From Mermis nigrescens (taxonomy: Eukaryota; Nematoda; Enoplea; Mermithida; Mermithidae): DNA of 64,000 nt. Shown one piece after another: positions 53,801-64,000 of the stretch. Location of the stretch: the NCBI GenBank assembly GCA_036768485.1, contig JAVLUZ010000144.1, forward strand, positions 1,310,620 through 1,374,619. Reading direction: 5' to 3'. The translations under genes were made by a program, and so were the position numbers. The notes beneath the pieces are model-generated. The model was given only the letters and a program-made list of their open reading frames with translations. It was not told the DNA's origin and made no database searches. Numbering within the stretch: position 1 is the first letter of the stretch; the number at the start of each line of letters is the position of its first letter.

Positions 53801-53955
53801 CATGTAGTTCAGGTAATTTGTTCACTAGACTTCTAGCATTAAATAAGGCACAATTCAGTACATTTTTATCATTTTCATCATTTTTTGAAGTCAAATCGGG
53901 TTTAACAGGGGCGTTAACTCCCTTGAAAGAATTTGCGAAATTCATCCTTTGGTCC
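50858..53955 (-). mobile_element. CR1-like LINE, nearly full-length copy 3
   Basis: Minus strand. The 3' end is AATAAATCTTTCTTTC, a (CTTT)n tail. The 5' junction is somewhere in 53,880-53,960. TTATGTT occurs at both edges and may be a short TSD. It lies inside element G. It has no RNase H, and the RT is of the CR1/L2-Rex1 kind. Confidence 0.88.
51099..53945 (-). pseudogene. LINE ORF2 (EEP endonuclease + reverse transcriptase), one nonsense codon
   Basis: One frame of about 949 codons from ATG 53945 to the stop at 51099, broken only by TAG at 51540-51542 inside the conserved YVRPILEYG (copy 2 reads Leu there). The frame is also open upstream to 54083 through the G terminus. Endonuclease: CALFNARSLVNK, TESWLND (Glu), ILGDFNLPD (Asp/Asn), NILDLILS, SSDHEIISFN (His). 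RT: PIPKKGDLSSIENYRPVSL, VYIDFCKAFDTVSH, SSGVPKGSVLGPTLFLLFIN, LFADDVKI (catalytic FADD). The C-terminus ends with the usual NRVISVWNYLPDDI. As ORF2 it would nick DNA and copy the LINE RNA. Confidence 0.92.
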
Positions 53956-54060
53956 CCCCTTATGTTTTTTAAAAATTTTGGTAGTGTGTGCCCCCCCCCC
54001 CCGAAACAAAATCCTGGATACGGGCCTGTATACATGGGTATTCCTGTGCCTGGTGCACAC

Positions 54061-54610
54061 CCACCTTTTGTGTGTGTACGCATTAAGTAACTACAGTAAT
54101 TGTATATGTATTATAATATAGCGTACGATAGTACTTGCCTTTCTCATTTCTTGATAATTTCAAATACGCAGATTTCATTAGCGACATTTTTAAACTGATT
54201 TAAAACGCATAAGATGTTACAGTGATAAAAACAATATAAACCGATCAACAGTAAGCTAAAAAATAAACTGCATGTACGCATATATCTTACAGTAATGATA
54301 TTTTTTACAGTACGCTAAATAGTTGTGCATGACATCCACCTTTTGTGTGTGTACGCGTTTAGTACCTACAGTAATTGTATATGTATTGTAATTTAGCGTA
54401 CGATAGTACTTGCGTTTCTGATTTCTTGATATTTTCAAATACACAGATTTCACAAGCGACATTTTTAAACAGATTTAAAACGCATTAGATGTTACAGTGA
54501 TAAAAACAATATAAACCGATCAACAGTAAACTAAAAAATAAACTGCATGTATGCATATATCTTACAGTAATGATATTTTTTACAGTACGCTAAATAGTTG
54601 TGCATGATGA
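54061..54610 (+). repeat. 275-bp direct tandem duplication, possibly in the 5' LTR
   Basis: Units 54061-54335 and 54336-54610 are almost the same (CCACCTTTTGTGTGTGTACG start, GTTGTGCATGA end). They lie just before gag, so they may be part of a 5' LTR or leader; LTR limits cannot be set without the 3' LTR, which is outside the window. Confidence 0.75.
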
Positions 54611-54892
54611 AGGATGTTTCGATTTCTTCACTGTTCGGCGAAATCAATCACTGGCCGTTAAGCAACTACGAAGTCGGGGGCTACAGTAATAAGGGTGTTC
54701 TATTGTCGAGCAATTTCATGCACCAAGCCGGGGTTGAAAAAGACTATAGTAATCTTATGCTCACTAGGTCTATTTTTTGCAGGCCTTACAGTAATAAAGT
54801 TTTTATTCGAAACATTTAGTTTGGGCAAAATTTCGACGTACTAAAATTTTTTTACCCAAGGTCATATTTTTCGACATTTTTGTTACCTAAAA

Positions 54893-57428
54893 ATGGCAGG
54901 AAAAAAGGTTTTGCGGACACCGCCCGCTAAATTGAAAAAACCTTCTATACCTACTCATCTCGCCAATTACCCACTGCGCCTGTTGACTCTAATAGCGCGA
55001 GTAATACTGCGAGTAATGACATGAGTAAGAAAAAGGCAATTAGTAAGGTGAATAATGATCGATTACCTGCGTCACTAAATGCCACAAGCAATACACAGTC
55101 TGATGATGAAGTGTTATTGACTGCTGTGCAAACACGCATTAATCAAACCTTGCTAACCAGATCGGATCCTAACATCGATAATTCATCAAATAATACGATG
55201 ATCAATAATATGACTACACTTAACATGGCAAATCATCCTGAAACCAGTTTGGAGCGAGATAACGCCAATTCTGACGTAGAAAGTAATAATAGTCAAAGCA
55301 GAAATGCCAACGAGGTTTGTGCTAGTGCTAATGTGACTAATGATCTTATTTTAAAAGCGCTACAAGCTATTCATATGCAATTTTTGGACCTTCCTAAGCA
55401 TGTAAACCAAGATAGAAAGGAAAATTTGGAGGAAATGCATAAACTGCGAATGGAGCTAAGCACAATGCTTAAAACCCAACCAGTTTCGAATTGCATCGAA
55501 AATAATCCGTCTGAGCGCGTTAACCACTCTATCGATAGCAAAAATTTTTCTGAATTTAATGCGCAAAATGCGAATCGTGTGGAAAGTACGCATTGTGCAT
55601 CCTCATTGTTGCCAACCGGCAACCATGCATCTAACTCACGCTCATCTTCGGAAATTGTTCCAGAAACTATCGCTCAAAGTTGTATTAATTGCGCACCTGA
55701 GACATCTAATTCATCACAAAATCTTTTAAACATGGGTTTGCTTGCAACCAGTGCAAAACTCGAGTTTTCCGGAAAATATACCTACAATTTCACAGCCATC
55801 GGTATTGATTTTGCAGACATCGCGATCTCGGCCGTTGCTGTCTTTAAATCGTAATGCGCCTTCTTTCGTACCTAATTCTTCGAATGCGAACTCGCAACAG
55901 TAGTTAAATCCACCATCACTGCAATATTTTCCGCCTCAATGTGAAATACTTCCACATAACTATGTACCTAATCCTGCAAATATGGAAATACCACCTAGTA
56001 ATCCTATTTTGCATTCCTCTAATATTCAAACGCAACCTGTAGAGATAAGTTTATCTGGCATAAATAATGAACCTGGAAATTTGCAAAATGATTCTGCGCC
56101 CCTACCTGAGGCATCTAGTAGGAGACGTCATGTAAAATTTTCTGACGAAAGCTCATCAAATAGCTATGATCGCCCATGCAGTCGTCGCTTGCGTCGCAGA
56201 AGTTAATCGCGTTGACGACGTCATCATTATAGTTCAGATTCTTCATATGAAGGCTTGTGCAGTAAATTGCATCTCGCTGATTCCTTGAATCGCGGACCAT
56301 TTCTGACACAAATGCAGATTACAATCGCAAATAAAAAACTTTTTGATGGCGATAAAACTGATATACGAGCATATTTTGCAGAATTTGAGTCACTTGCCGA
56401 TACCTATGATATCGATAAAGCTGATCACTTGAAATTTATGACAGGATTTCTTGATCCCTACGCTTCACGCTTATACCATTCGTTACCTGCTGACATAAAA
56501 CAATCTTATTCAAAAACAAAACAAGCGCTAATAGCGAAATTTTGTCCAATGGACGCCGGATTGCTCTTTAATCGTTTTTTCACTCATAAACAGCAGCCTA
56601 ACAAATTGGTTAAAGCTTATTATCTCTCGCTTCGCAAAGAATTAATTAAAGCTGACCCTTATGTTGGAGTTGACTCGCACCATTTCAATCATTTGTTGCG
56701 ACATCAATTAAAACAAGGTTTATTACCGCACATTCTGAAAGAGGCTTATCACAAAAAACCTAGAGCATCATTGGCTGAATTTTTGGATAACGCGCTAAAT
56801 GCTAAATTTGCTAATAAGGAATTTGAGGAGAAAAAAGCAGTAACACAATATGTATCGGTAACAGCTGCTCCTGTAGGAAGCGCAATACCTAAAGATACAC
56901 CTCGCGCGTCTAACTGAAATGAGCCAGATTGGTTGCATCATAAAACGTTTCATCGCTTGTCGCGTGCTGAAAAGCCAGAAAGTTCTTCTCGTAAATATTG
57001 TACCTTTTGCAAGCGCATAGGTCGCATCTATGAGGAATGTTTTACGCGTCAGAGACAGGAAGTGTCTAATAATAATTATAATACCCAATCTGATCGAAAT
57101 AACAGTTCTACGGCTCGCAATTGCAGCCAGTTGAGTACTTTTTTGCGCCAAAATCATTCGCCATCGCGTTCGAACTTGCAAAATTGACGTTGATCTCAAT
57201 TGCGATATCGTAATTCTAGTCAACATCGCTCATCTAATTACGCGAATAATGATAATTGCTTTGATCCTAAGCAGGCACAATCGAATTTTAGGCAAAATCG
57301 TAATGATTACCACCAAAATTCACGTGCTAATTATCAAAATTCGCGTTACGATAATAACTATACTAATCAACCGCAACAAAACGCACCTTTTGTTCAGTTC
57401 CATAACGAACAACGTGGAACATATTATA
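54893..57428 (+). pseudogene. Gypsy gag, frameshifted
   Basis: ATG at 54893 (MAGKKVLRTPPAKLKKPS), with a frameshift near 54,930-54,960 into the frame that is open 55021-55854. This is an Asn/Ser-rich N-terminal region with a coiled segment. Further frames are 55982-56206 and 56255-56917, the latter the capsid-like core (DIRAYFAEFESLADTYDI, LPADIKQSYSKTKQAL). A zinc-knuckle segment CTFCKRIGRIYEEC lies at about 57,000-57,040, followed by an Asn/Arg/Gln-rich tail to 57428. The knuckle has Arg where CCHC needs His, so it would not bind zinc properly. Confidence 0.8.
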
Positions 57429-57430
57429 AC

Positions 57431-58191
57431 TAGCAAAGAAAAATGCTCCGATGGAACAAAAAAAGATGAATATACTTGGAATTGTGGATTATTATGAATG
57501 TAAAAGGAGGGGACTAGGAAAAATCTACCTAAAGTCGGAAAATCTGCTAAAAATCACACTTTCTCTAAGCAACGCAAAAAATCGATGTATATTCTGCGGC
57601 CAACAGATTAAAATAAATATTCAACCATAACAATGATTGAAACAGCAGCACGTTAGCTATGCAGTAGCTATGGGAAATGATATTAAGTAAACTAACAGTC
57701 TTCCAAGCCAATTGAATGAAATAGCAAACATCGAAGACAATTGAAGACATGGTTGGTTAAAAACAGTAGGAAACACGTAAGTTGACTTGAAACAGACTTA
57801 ATGTAGATACACTAGCATGCCCGAAACGATTGTGTGCACTAATCAATCGGCTCCTGCTTTGCTTGCTATAATGCTCATAAAACAAAACAATTTTAAATAA
57901 AATACCTCTTAGTTTTCTATCAATCAGGTGCCAGCAATTTAAAAAAGTAACCTTCATAGATTTCGTTTATACACTCTTATCTGAAACTTCGAACATTATT
58001 TAAAAAGAGACTTTTTTAGAGGCCGCAGAATATACATCGATTTTTTGCGTTGCTTAGAGAAAGTGTGATTTTTAGCAGATTTTCCGACTTTAGGTAGATT
58101 TTTCCTAGTCCCCTCCTTTTACATCCATAATAATCCACAATTCCAAGTATATTCATCTTTTTTTGTTCCATCGGAGCATTTTTCTTTGCTA
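57431..58191. repeat. Fold-back inverted repeat (arms ~172 bp)
   Basis: Left arm 57431-57602 (TAGCAAAGAAAAATGCTCCG...TATTCTGCGGCC) is matched by right arm 58021-58191 (GGCCGCAGAATATACATCGA...TTTCTTTGCTA) almost base for base, with a ~418-bp spacer. The transcript would form a long hairpin. Confidence 0.92.
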
Positions 58192-58496
58192 ATACACTAC
58201 TTTTAATTAGCGTGATTTCAGTACATCAGTCAGTAAACACAATCAGTAACATGCCACAATAATGACAACAGTCCAAGAATGCGGAAAACAATATTGTTCT
58301 TAACATCAGCATTATCCTTTTTAAACAAGACAACCTTATTGACACCATCCATTTTCAAATTAAAACTGCATTAAGTTATTTCTTCTTAATGTGCAGTTCA
58401 CTTATAATCAAGCACAAAAATTTAACCAACGAATTCACATTGCAAATCCTCACTCAATCAATACACAAGCACAATGTGTTGTGACTTTTGAAATTG

Positions 58497-58590
58497 AAAA
58501 CACCCAATTTTCAATTTTCAAATTGAAAATTGGATCAATTTTAAATTGAAAATTGGGTCAATTTTCAAATTGAAAACTGGGTGTTTGAAT
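58497..58590. repeat. AT-rich palindrome cluster
   Basis: ACACCCAATTTTCAATTTTC at the left is inverted at the right (CAAATTGAAAACTGGGTGTT), with further CAATTTTCAATTTG-type inverse words between. Confidence 0.85.
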
Positions 58591-59204
58591 TTGCGATGAA
58601 GAAAATAATCAAAAGATAGTCACTTGGTTTATTTAAGCCGAGTAATAAAATAACGACCGTCCACCAATTCCAAACTAAACGCAACTAATCTGATCACTAT
58701 GAAAAAGTTTTGAAAAATGAGCTTGCTAAGCGAGAGTTGTAAACCAAGAGAAACTTAAACTTAAAACCTACCATTAAATTATGAGAGAATTATAAAAGAT
58801 TTTAAACTTCAAGAAAATGGAAAAGGCGGGATGTTGGTAAATTAGAAGGCAAAGATTTTCGGCAAAAATTCAAAAACTTCACGCAAATATCAAACGTAAG
58901 GAACACTAACGCTTTGATTTGGTAGTAAAATAAATTTGTAGTATAGACTACATATTAACAACAAATGAATAGTGCAAACTACACAACTACTAGGTGTAGA
59001 GTATACTAACAGTTTACGGCTTATTAATGTACATGATTACAATAAAGCTGTATATCTTTGTCGACTTCTGTGCACAGTAGTGTGATTGCTGGTTCATTTT
59101 AAACCACTTTTGCAGGCAATTTACATCAATTAAACGATAGCTCTCCATGTGCAAGATTTTGTGAAACATATTATAAACACGGCTAAGAAAGATTTAACTT
59201 TAAT

Positions 59205-60090
59205 GCAACCCATTTAAGACAAAATTACATCTCTTCAATGATCTAAGGACACTTGAACATAATTTTTAAATCACTTTAGATTACTTTTGAGGGTAAACAA
59301 ACTCACTTAATTGATGTCTCACATATGAATCCTTGAAAATTTCTTGACTTCAGTTACAAAGTCTCTGCAAGTCTATCGAATTAGGGTTAACACGTAACGT
59401 AAACTTTACACAAACACATAGCGTAAAGAATATTTTAGTCGGATTCGTAATTTTGATATTGCTCCGATATTTCTTTCAACATTTATGGAAAAATGAGTCT
59501 CCATAATGTTTTAAAGACAATAAACATTAGGTTTAAACCACTTTGCAATACTGCTGAGTGTAAGCAAGCGCGCCCAATTGACGTATATATTTCATTCCCT
59601 GTAAATTTTTATATCTCAGGAAAAAATTTCGATTTTTGCAATGTTCTAGAACAAAGGCTAACATGCAGCGTAAAAAATTACTCGGATATTATGATCAACA
59701 TTCATGAAAAAATTATGTCTCTACGATGGTCTGAGGACATATAAACAATGAATGTAAACTACTTTACATCACTGTTGGATGTAAACAAACGCGCCTACGT
59801 GACGTCTCACATTTGATCCTTTGAAAACTTCTAGGCTCCAAGAAAAAATTAGGTTTTAGGAATGCTCAAAAACGAAGATAAATATATATGTAGTGTAAAC
59901 TTCATGTAAACACCTAGTGTAAAGAACATTTTAGTCAGATTCGTAATTTTGATATTGTTCCGATATTACGATTAATATTTATGAAAAAATTAAGTCTACA
60001 TAATGTTCTATGGGCAAACTAACAATTGGTGTAAACTACTTTACAACACCGTAGAGTGTAAACATATGCGCCAGACTGACATATCAAATC
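59205..60090 (+). repeat. Tandem repeat, four diverged ~240-280-bp units
   Basis: Each unit has an ATGAAAAAATTA.GTCT.CAT-like line, GTAAACTACTTTACA, GAGTGTAAACAAACGCGCC and TGACGT. Units start at about 59,205, 59,490, 59,700 and 59,985. GTGTAAA/TTTACAC words continue to about 61,120. Open frames inside are repeat translations. Confidence 0.7.
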
Positions 60091-60199
60091 TGATTCCTGG
60101 TCCATTTCTAGACTTGATAAACGTGTCCCTGACTCGTAACCGGAGAAGCAGGCAGAAAAAACAAGACAGAAACGCATTTAAAACTCCAAATTTTTGACT

Positions 60200-61140
60200 T
60201 TACACTCGCTGAATATTAATGTATAGACAATTTGCTTTGACATGCACCCGATATAAAGCACTTTATTTTTTTTCTATTAGACTTATCCCGACTTCTGGAC
60301 GGAGAAAGTGGCGAACAAAAAACGCAACAAAAACGTATTTTCCATCATTTAGAACACTGTAAACTTTAAAATTCCGTACCGAACTCCCCATTGAGTTTAA
60401 AGAAATTCGGTTTGGTACAATTTGTAGCTTTTAAATCGTAGTACATTTCTGTGTGCCAAAATTCTGTCGCAAAAATTATTTGGCATGATTTATCAATCAA
60501 ACTTCGGAAAAAACGTGTTTTTTAGCCCATTTTTTACCTCTGATTTCGAACTTTACACCCCCATAAATAACTCAATATTGCGTTTTTTTAAATGCGGTTT
60601 GCTGCGATGTTTAGCCCCTGTGAGGCACTTTATTAAAGCTGTCTTCGATTTGCACTGACTCATAAGCGGAAAAATTTGGCAGAGAAATCTTAGTTAAAAT
60701 CCGTTTTTTACACCATCCACTAGAGTGTAAACTTTAAACCCCAGGATCTAACTCACCATGGAGCATACAAGACTTTGCTTATATGCAGAATGTAGCCCTT
60801 GATCCGCTCTACATTTCTGTCAGAAAACATTTTAAAAACCTCATAATTGGAGTTAGTATCGGACATAGGAAGGTTGAAAACTCTACCCAAAAGTGCTTTT
60901 TCACCCCCAGATTTTCGCACTCTTTACACTGCCGTTCGATAAATAATGCGAATTTCAAAAAACAAAAAAGTCATCTGTAGAATTCATCCCTCTATTATCC
61001 TATTCTGTTCAATCCTTCGAGTCATCAATACTCAGTTGTCCACATGCCGCAGTAAAAAGGTCCCAAAAATTTGTCCTATGTTATAACGTTACACAAAAAA
61101 CTTACACCTTCTTTACACAGTGAATTTTGAGTTTCAAGAA
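60200..61140. other. AT-rich block within the insertion
   Basis: Repeats of 'TTTACACNCC...TAAATAAC' style and GAAAAAAC-rich lines; no coding sequence or terminus recognised. Confidence 0.4.
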
Positions 61141-61250
61141 AAACAAAAAACATGGGCAGCGAATTTTATTATCTTTTCTTTAAAAAAAACCGCACCTTCC
61201 AGAAGTGTCCCGTTATAGCTGTAGGGGGTGCCCAGGTGTTGGGGGGTACC

Positions 61251-62014
61251 CATATTATAGGTACAGCTTTAACGCGCTACCTATGATTCCAACTATCGCA
61301 ATGACAATGGTTTTAATCGCCCATACGTCACATATTCTGCAGATTACCAACTCCGCCGTAAATGCCCCCACCGCAGCCAACCCTTACATCTCCTGTCGAA
61401 GTAAACATCGTTACTGCTAAAGGGACAGAGACTAGCACGCACTTCAACTTATTTGCGTCACAAGAATTTCTCCAAGAGTACAAACGCTTACAGCGTCGTC
61501 TTGCGATCTATGAAAAAATGAATTTGCCTCCAGTTAGAACCATTGATCCTAACATTCCTATTGTAAGCCATGCTGAAACAAATTTGCCCACTATTCTTGT
61601 TAAAGTTCATGCATGGTGACGTACCTGCTCTCATAGATACGGGTTCACAGATCACTATTATGACCATGTCTGCATTTTTACGTCTTTGTTTTAACTTACC
61701 ACCTAAACAAGTATCACAAGTTGTGCATGGCGTAGGCGAAATAACCGCAGTCATTAGATTGTAAAGTAAATATGACTCTCACTATCGCAGAACAATCTAT
61801 CTCTACTACAGTATCTATAATTGATCACTTGCTAGAAGACATGCTCTTAGATATGATTTTTGTGAATCCGCACTCATGGGTTAATCTTTTTGAGCGTTGT
61901 GCTTTCATAAACGGCATAAAAATTAATCTACTATCATCTCATGAAAAATTGCGATTTCGCAGGAAACCCAACACAACTACCTCTGGTGTTGTGTGTGCAT
62001 GTTTTGCTGCCTGA
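61251..62014 (+). pseudogene. Gypsy gag tail and aspartic protease, frameshifted
   Basis: The Asn/Arg-rich gag tail resumes (NYRNDNGFNRPYVTYSADYQ). The frame 61362-61619 leads to LPTILVKVH, and after a shift 61570-61764 carries ALIDTGSQITIMT with the catalytic DTG at 61636-61644. 61772-62014 has the second half (SIIDHLLEDMLLDMIF, family VVDHLxxDxILGxDFL). The protease would process Gag-Pol. Confidence 0.82.
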
Positions 62015-62399
62015 GCCTGTAATTATACAACCTCGGCATGAATTAATCACACCTGGCTATATAAGTCATGGTTCTTGCGGATTTTGGATTTTGTATTATT
62101 TGAACCAAATTCTGATTTTATGGAAAAACCTCAATTTTTTGTTGCTCCATCTATAGTCGATGCATCACAACCTATAATACCTGTTCGCGTTTGTAACATC
62201 TCTAAAGCGCCAATTCGCATTGACTCTGGTGATACAATAGCTTCTTTAACCTCTGGATGCCGAAGTTGTGTCCCATGTCTCAAATTTTGATGATAGGACA
62301 CCTGAGCTCTTTGCTTCAATAAACAAAGCTTCTTAAACGGCTCCGCCATTGATTCTCAGCAAGAGCAACAAATTTGTGAACTTTGCTTAAAATACGACT

Positions 62400-63300
62400 C
62401 ATTTTGCTTTAAAAATGAGCCACTTCGGACGTACCCCTTTGATGAAACATCATATTGACACAGGGGATAATCCGCCCATTGTGGGAAACACTTATCGTGT
62501 TGAGCATGCTAGAAGAGAATCTATACAAAATCGTAAATGAAATGCTTGCAGATAAAATTATCTGACCAACAACCAGGCCTATAGGCAAGTCCATTTATTT
62601 CTTATAGGAAAAAAGGACGGTTTCATAAGACCTGTCACAATTATCGTTGTTTAAAGACGAACTAAACGCAAGTTTATCCTCTTCCTCAACTTGACGATTA
62701 TTTTGATATTCTAGGCTCTGCCACATATTTTAGCACGTTAGATCTAAAATCCGGTTATTGGCAAATTCCTCTCGACAATAAATCTTGCAAAAAAACTGCA
62801 TTTATATGCCCTGTTGGCCATTACGAATTTGAAGTTTTTCCTTGGCTAAAATGTTCGCAGATTTTTAAAGACAATGGGTTTTTGTGCTCGCCGTCTAAAT
62901 TGAAATCTTGTCTTGTTTACCGATGATATAATCATTTTTTCGCGCACGTTTAAAGAACATTTAAAAGATCTTGAAAATGTTTTTCTTGCTCTTGAAATGA
63001 GTAAAGCCAGATAAATGCCATCTTGCTCATGCTGAAGTAAAATTTCTTGGCCATTGCATAAGTTCATTGGGCATCGCTCCTGATATGTCTAAAGTTGCAG
63101 ACTTAATCGCGTTTCCCGTACCAAACCGGCAGAAATTCCTTGGCTTAGTCCAATGGTTTAAAAATTTGTTAAAGACCTCACTAAAATTGCTAAACCGTTA
63201 TTCCATCTTCTTCGCAAAGATGTCGAATTCTGCTGGAAGGTCAACACCAAACCGCTTTTGAGCTTCTTGAAAAAAACATTTACGCCCCCCCACCTATTTT
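62400..63300 (+). pseudogene. Gypsy reverse transcriptase, multiply frameshifted
   Basis: Recognisable in pieces over three frames: RTPLMKHHIDTGDNPPI, GKKDGFIRPV (about 62,610), YFSTLDLKSGYWQIPLDNK (first catalytic Asp, from 62,726), FTDDIIIFSRTFKEHL (catalytic DD at 62922-62927; usual Tyr is Phe by frame), HAEVKFLGH, GIAPDMSKVADLIAFPVP (63,070-63,120). At least six indels or stops. Confidence 0.88.
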
Positions 63301-63670
63301 ACAATTACTAAAATTCACAATGAGCACCAATTTATCTTAACAACTGATCTAAGCAATTATGCATTAGGTGCTATTTTGACTCAAAACACTTACCATCCAA
63401 AAGTCGTTTTATTCTTAGCTACGCTTAGTCGCTGCAAAATTATGCCAAATGTAATTATGCTACATCGAGAAAGAAGCATGCAAAATATCAAGCATTATTG
63501 ACACTATCTATACGTAAAAATCTTTACTGTCGAAACTGATCATCAAGCATTAACTTGGCTAGTACCCATTGAGTCATTTACGCCATTGGGGTCTCAAATT
63601 TCAAGAGTATGAATATGATTTTGGTAAACGTTCCTGGTGCATATAACTGCGCAGCTGATTTTCTTTCACA
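63301..63670 (+). pseudogene. Gypsy RNase H, frameshifted
   Basis: FILTTDLSNYALGAILTQNT (first Asp) near 63,331-63,390; ETDHQALTWL near 63,533; VPGAYNCAADFLS near 63,628-63,668 (last catalytic Asp). Order and spacing are those of Ty3/gypsy RNase H. Confidence 0.85.
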
Positions 63671-63867
63671 CCCAAAATACGATCATGCAGAACGTAGTCA
63701 TATAAACTCGAGCCGCTAAAAAATGTCGTTAATATCGCAAATTTAGACTTGGAAGATTCTAATCCTAAAGAGAATTGGTACCTGACCGATTGCGCACAAT
63801 GCGCCAAACACACAAATTAATAATCCTAATGTGCAAAATAATATTCCTATTGCTACTAACTGACCCT

Positions 63868-64000
63868 ACCAATTCTAAACCACCTACATTTTGCAAATGC
63901 ATCCAACTTACTGATGCTGAAAAAGCTGAAATGTTAACACCTGCGCGCTTACTTGCAGAGCAACGTTCTGATGATGAACTACATGTACTGGCATTGTGTT
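63868..64000 (+). pseudogene. Pre-integrase linker, cut by window end
   Basis: Open frame CKCIQLTDAEKAEMLTPARL continuing to the edge. Such a linker precedes the HHCC integrase domain, which should lie beyond 64,000. Confidence 0.6.

Larger units (their letters stand above)
49807..54028 (+). mobile_element. Family G hAT-like TIR element, 4.2 kb, holding LINE copy 3
   Basis: CAGGCCCGTATCCAGG to CCTGGATACGGGCCTG (perfect inverted ends); perfect TSD TATACATG (49799-49806, 54029-54036). C-rich subterminal tracts lie on both sides. The left arm (to about 50,850) is non-coding with a (TG)n run at 50,154-50,178. Most of the interior is the LINE. Confidence 0.92.
57429..61250. mobile_element. 3.8-kb insertion in the gypsy element
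   Basis: CATATTATA occurs directly before (57420-57428) and at the end (61251-61259), and the Asn/Arg-rich gag reading resumes after it. It holds a large inverted repeat, a short palindrome and GTGTAAAC-rich tandem repeats, and no domain-bearing ORF. The nature of the element is unknown; a cellular rearrangement is an alternative. Confidence 0.55.
54611..64000 (+). mobile_element. Ty3/gypsy-like LTR retrotransposon, decayed, truncated by window end
   Basis: Order gag, protease, reverse transcriptase, RNase H, then the start of the pre-integrase linker at the window edge. Many frameshifts; a 3.8-kb foreign block (57429-61250) splits the gag tail from the gag-pol junction. Confidence 0.88.

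Overview
This is a eukaryotic window: two host genes with spliced exons sit in a dense mass of transposable elements (TEs). Both host genes lie on the minus strand and were assembled exon by exon from splice sites and reading phase. The first (6578 to 1273) has three exons and encodes a 141-aa secreted protein of the transthyretin-like (TTL) family. The second (35938 to 12988) has seven coding exons and encodes a complete 201-aa ARFRP1, a small GTPase of the Arf/Arl group. TTL proteins are almost confined to nematodes, so a nematode with large TE-filled introns is the favoured source. This is inference from one family, and another ecdysozoan is not excluded. A weaker three-exon plus-strand candidate gene lies between them (9219 to 10121).

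Layout. 1-6.6 kb: TTL gene with repeats in both introns. 6.6-12.9 kb: diverged repeats, including two related tRNA-derived SINE-like segments and a 521-bp miniature LTR element (TRIM) inserted in one repeat copy. 13-36 kb: ARFRP1, about 23 kb long only because its introns carry more than twenty insertions, among them a 5.2-kb decayed I-type LINE in intron 5 and a three-level nest in intron 1. 36-43 kb: repeat remnants. 43.4-46.2 kb: a 2.8-kb terminal-inverted-repeat (TIR) element holding a 21-bp minisatellite. 47-54 kb: three same-strand copies of one LINE family, the longest inside a 4.2-kb TIR element and interrupted by only one stop codon. 54-64 kb: a Ty3/gypsy-like LTR retrotransposon (gag, protease, reverse transcriptase, RNase H), heavily frameshifted, split by a 3.8-kb insertion and cut by the window end before the integrase.

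The dominant pattern is short non-autonomous DNA transposons of several families. Nearly every copy with readable ends has an 8-bp target-site duplication (TSD), which points to hAT-type transposition. No transposase gene is recognisable, so the source enzyme must lie elsewhere. Repeat families are called A-G, I, K, L, M, N, P, R here; the letters are local labels only.
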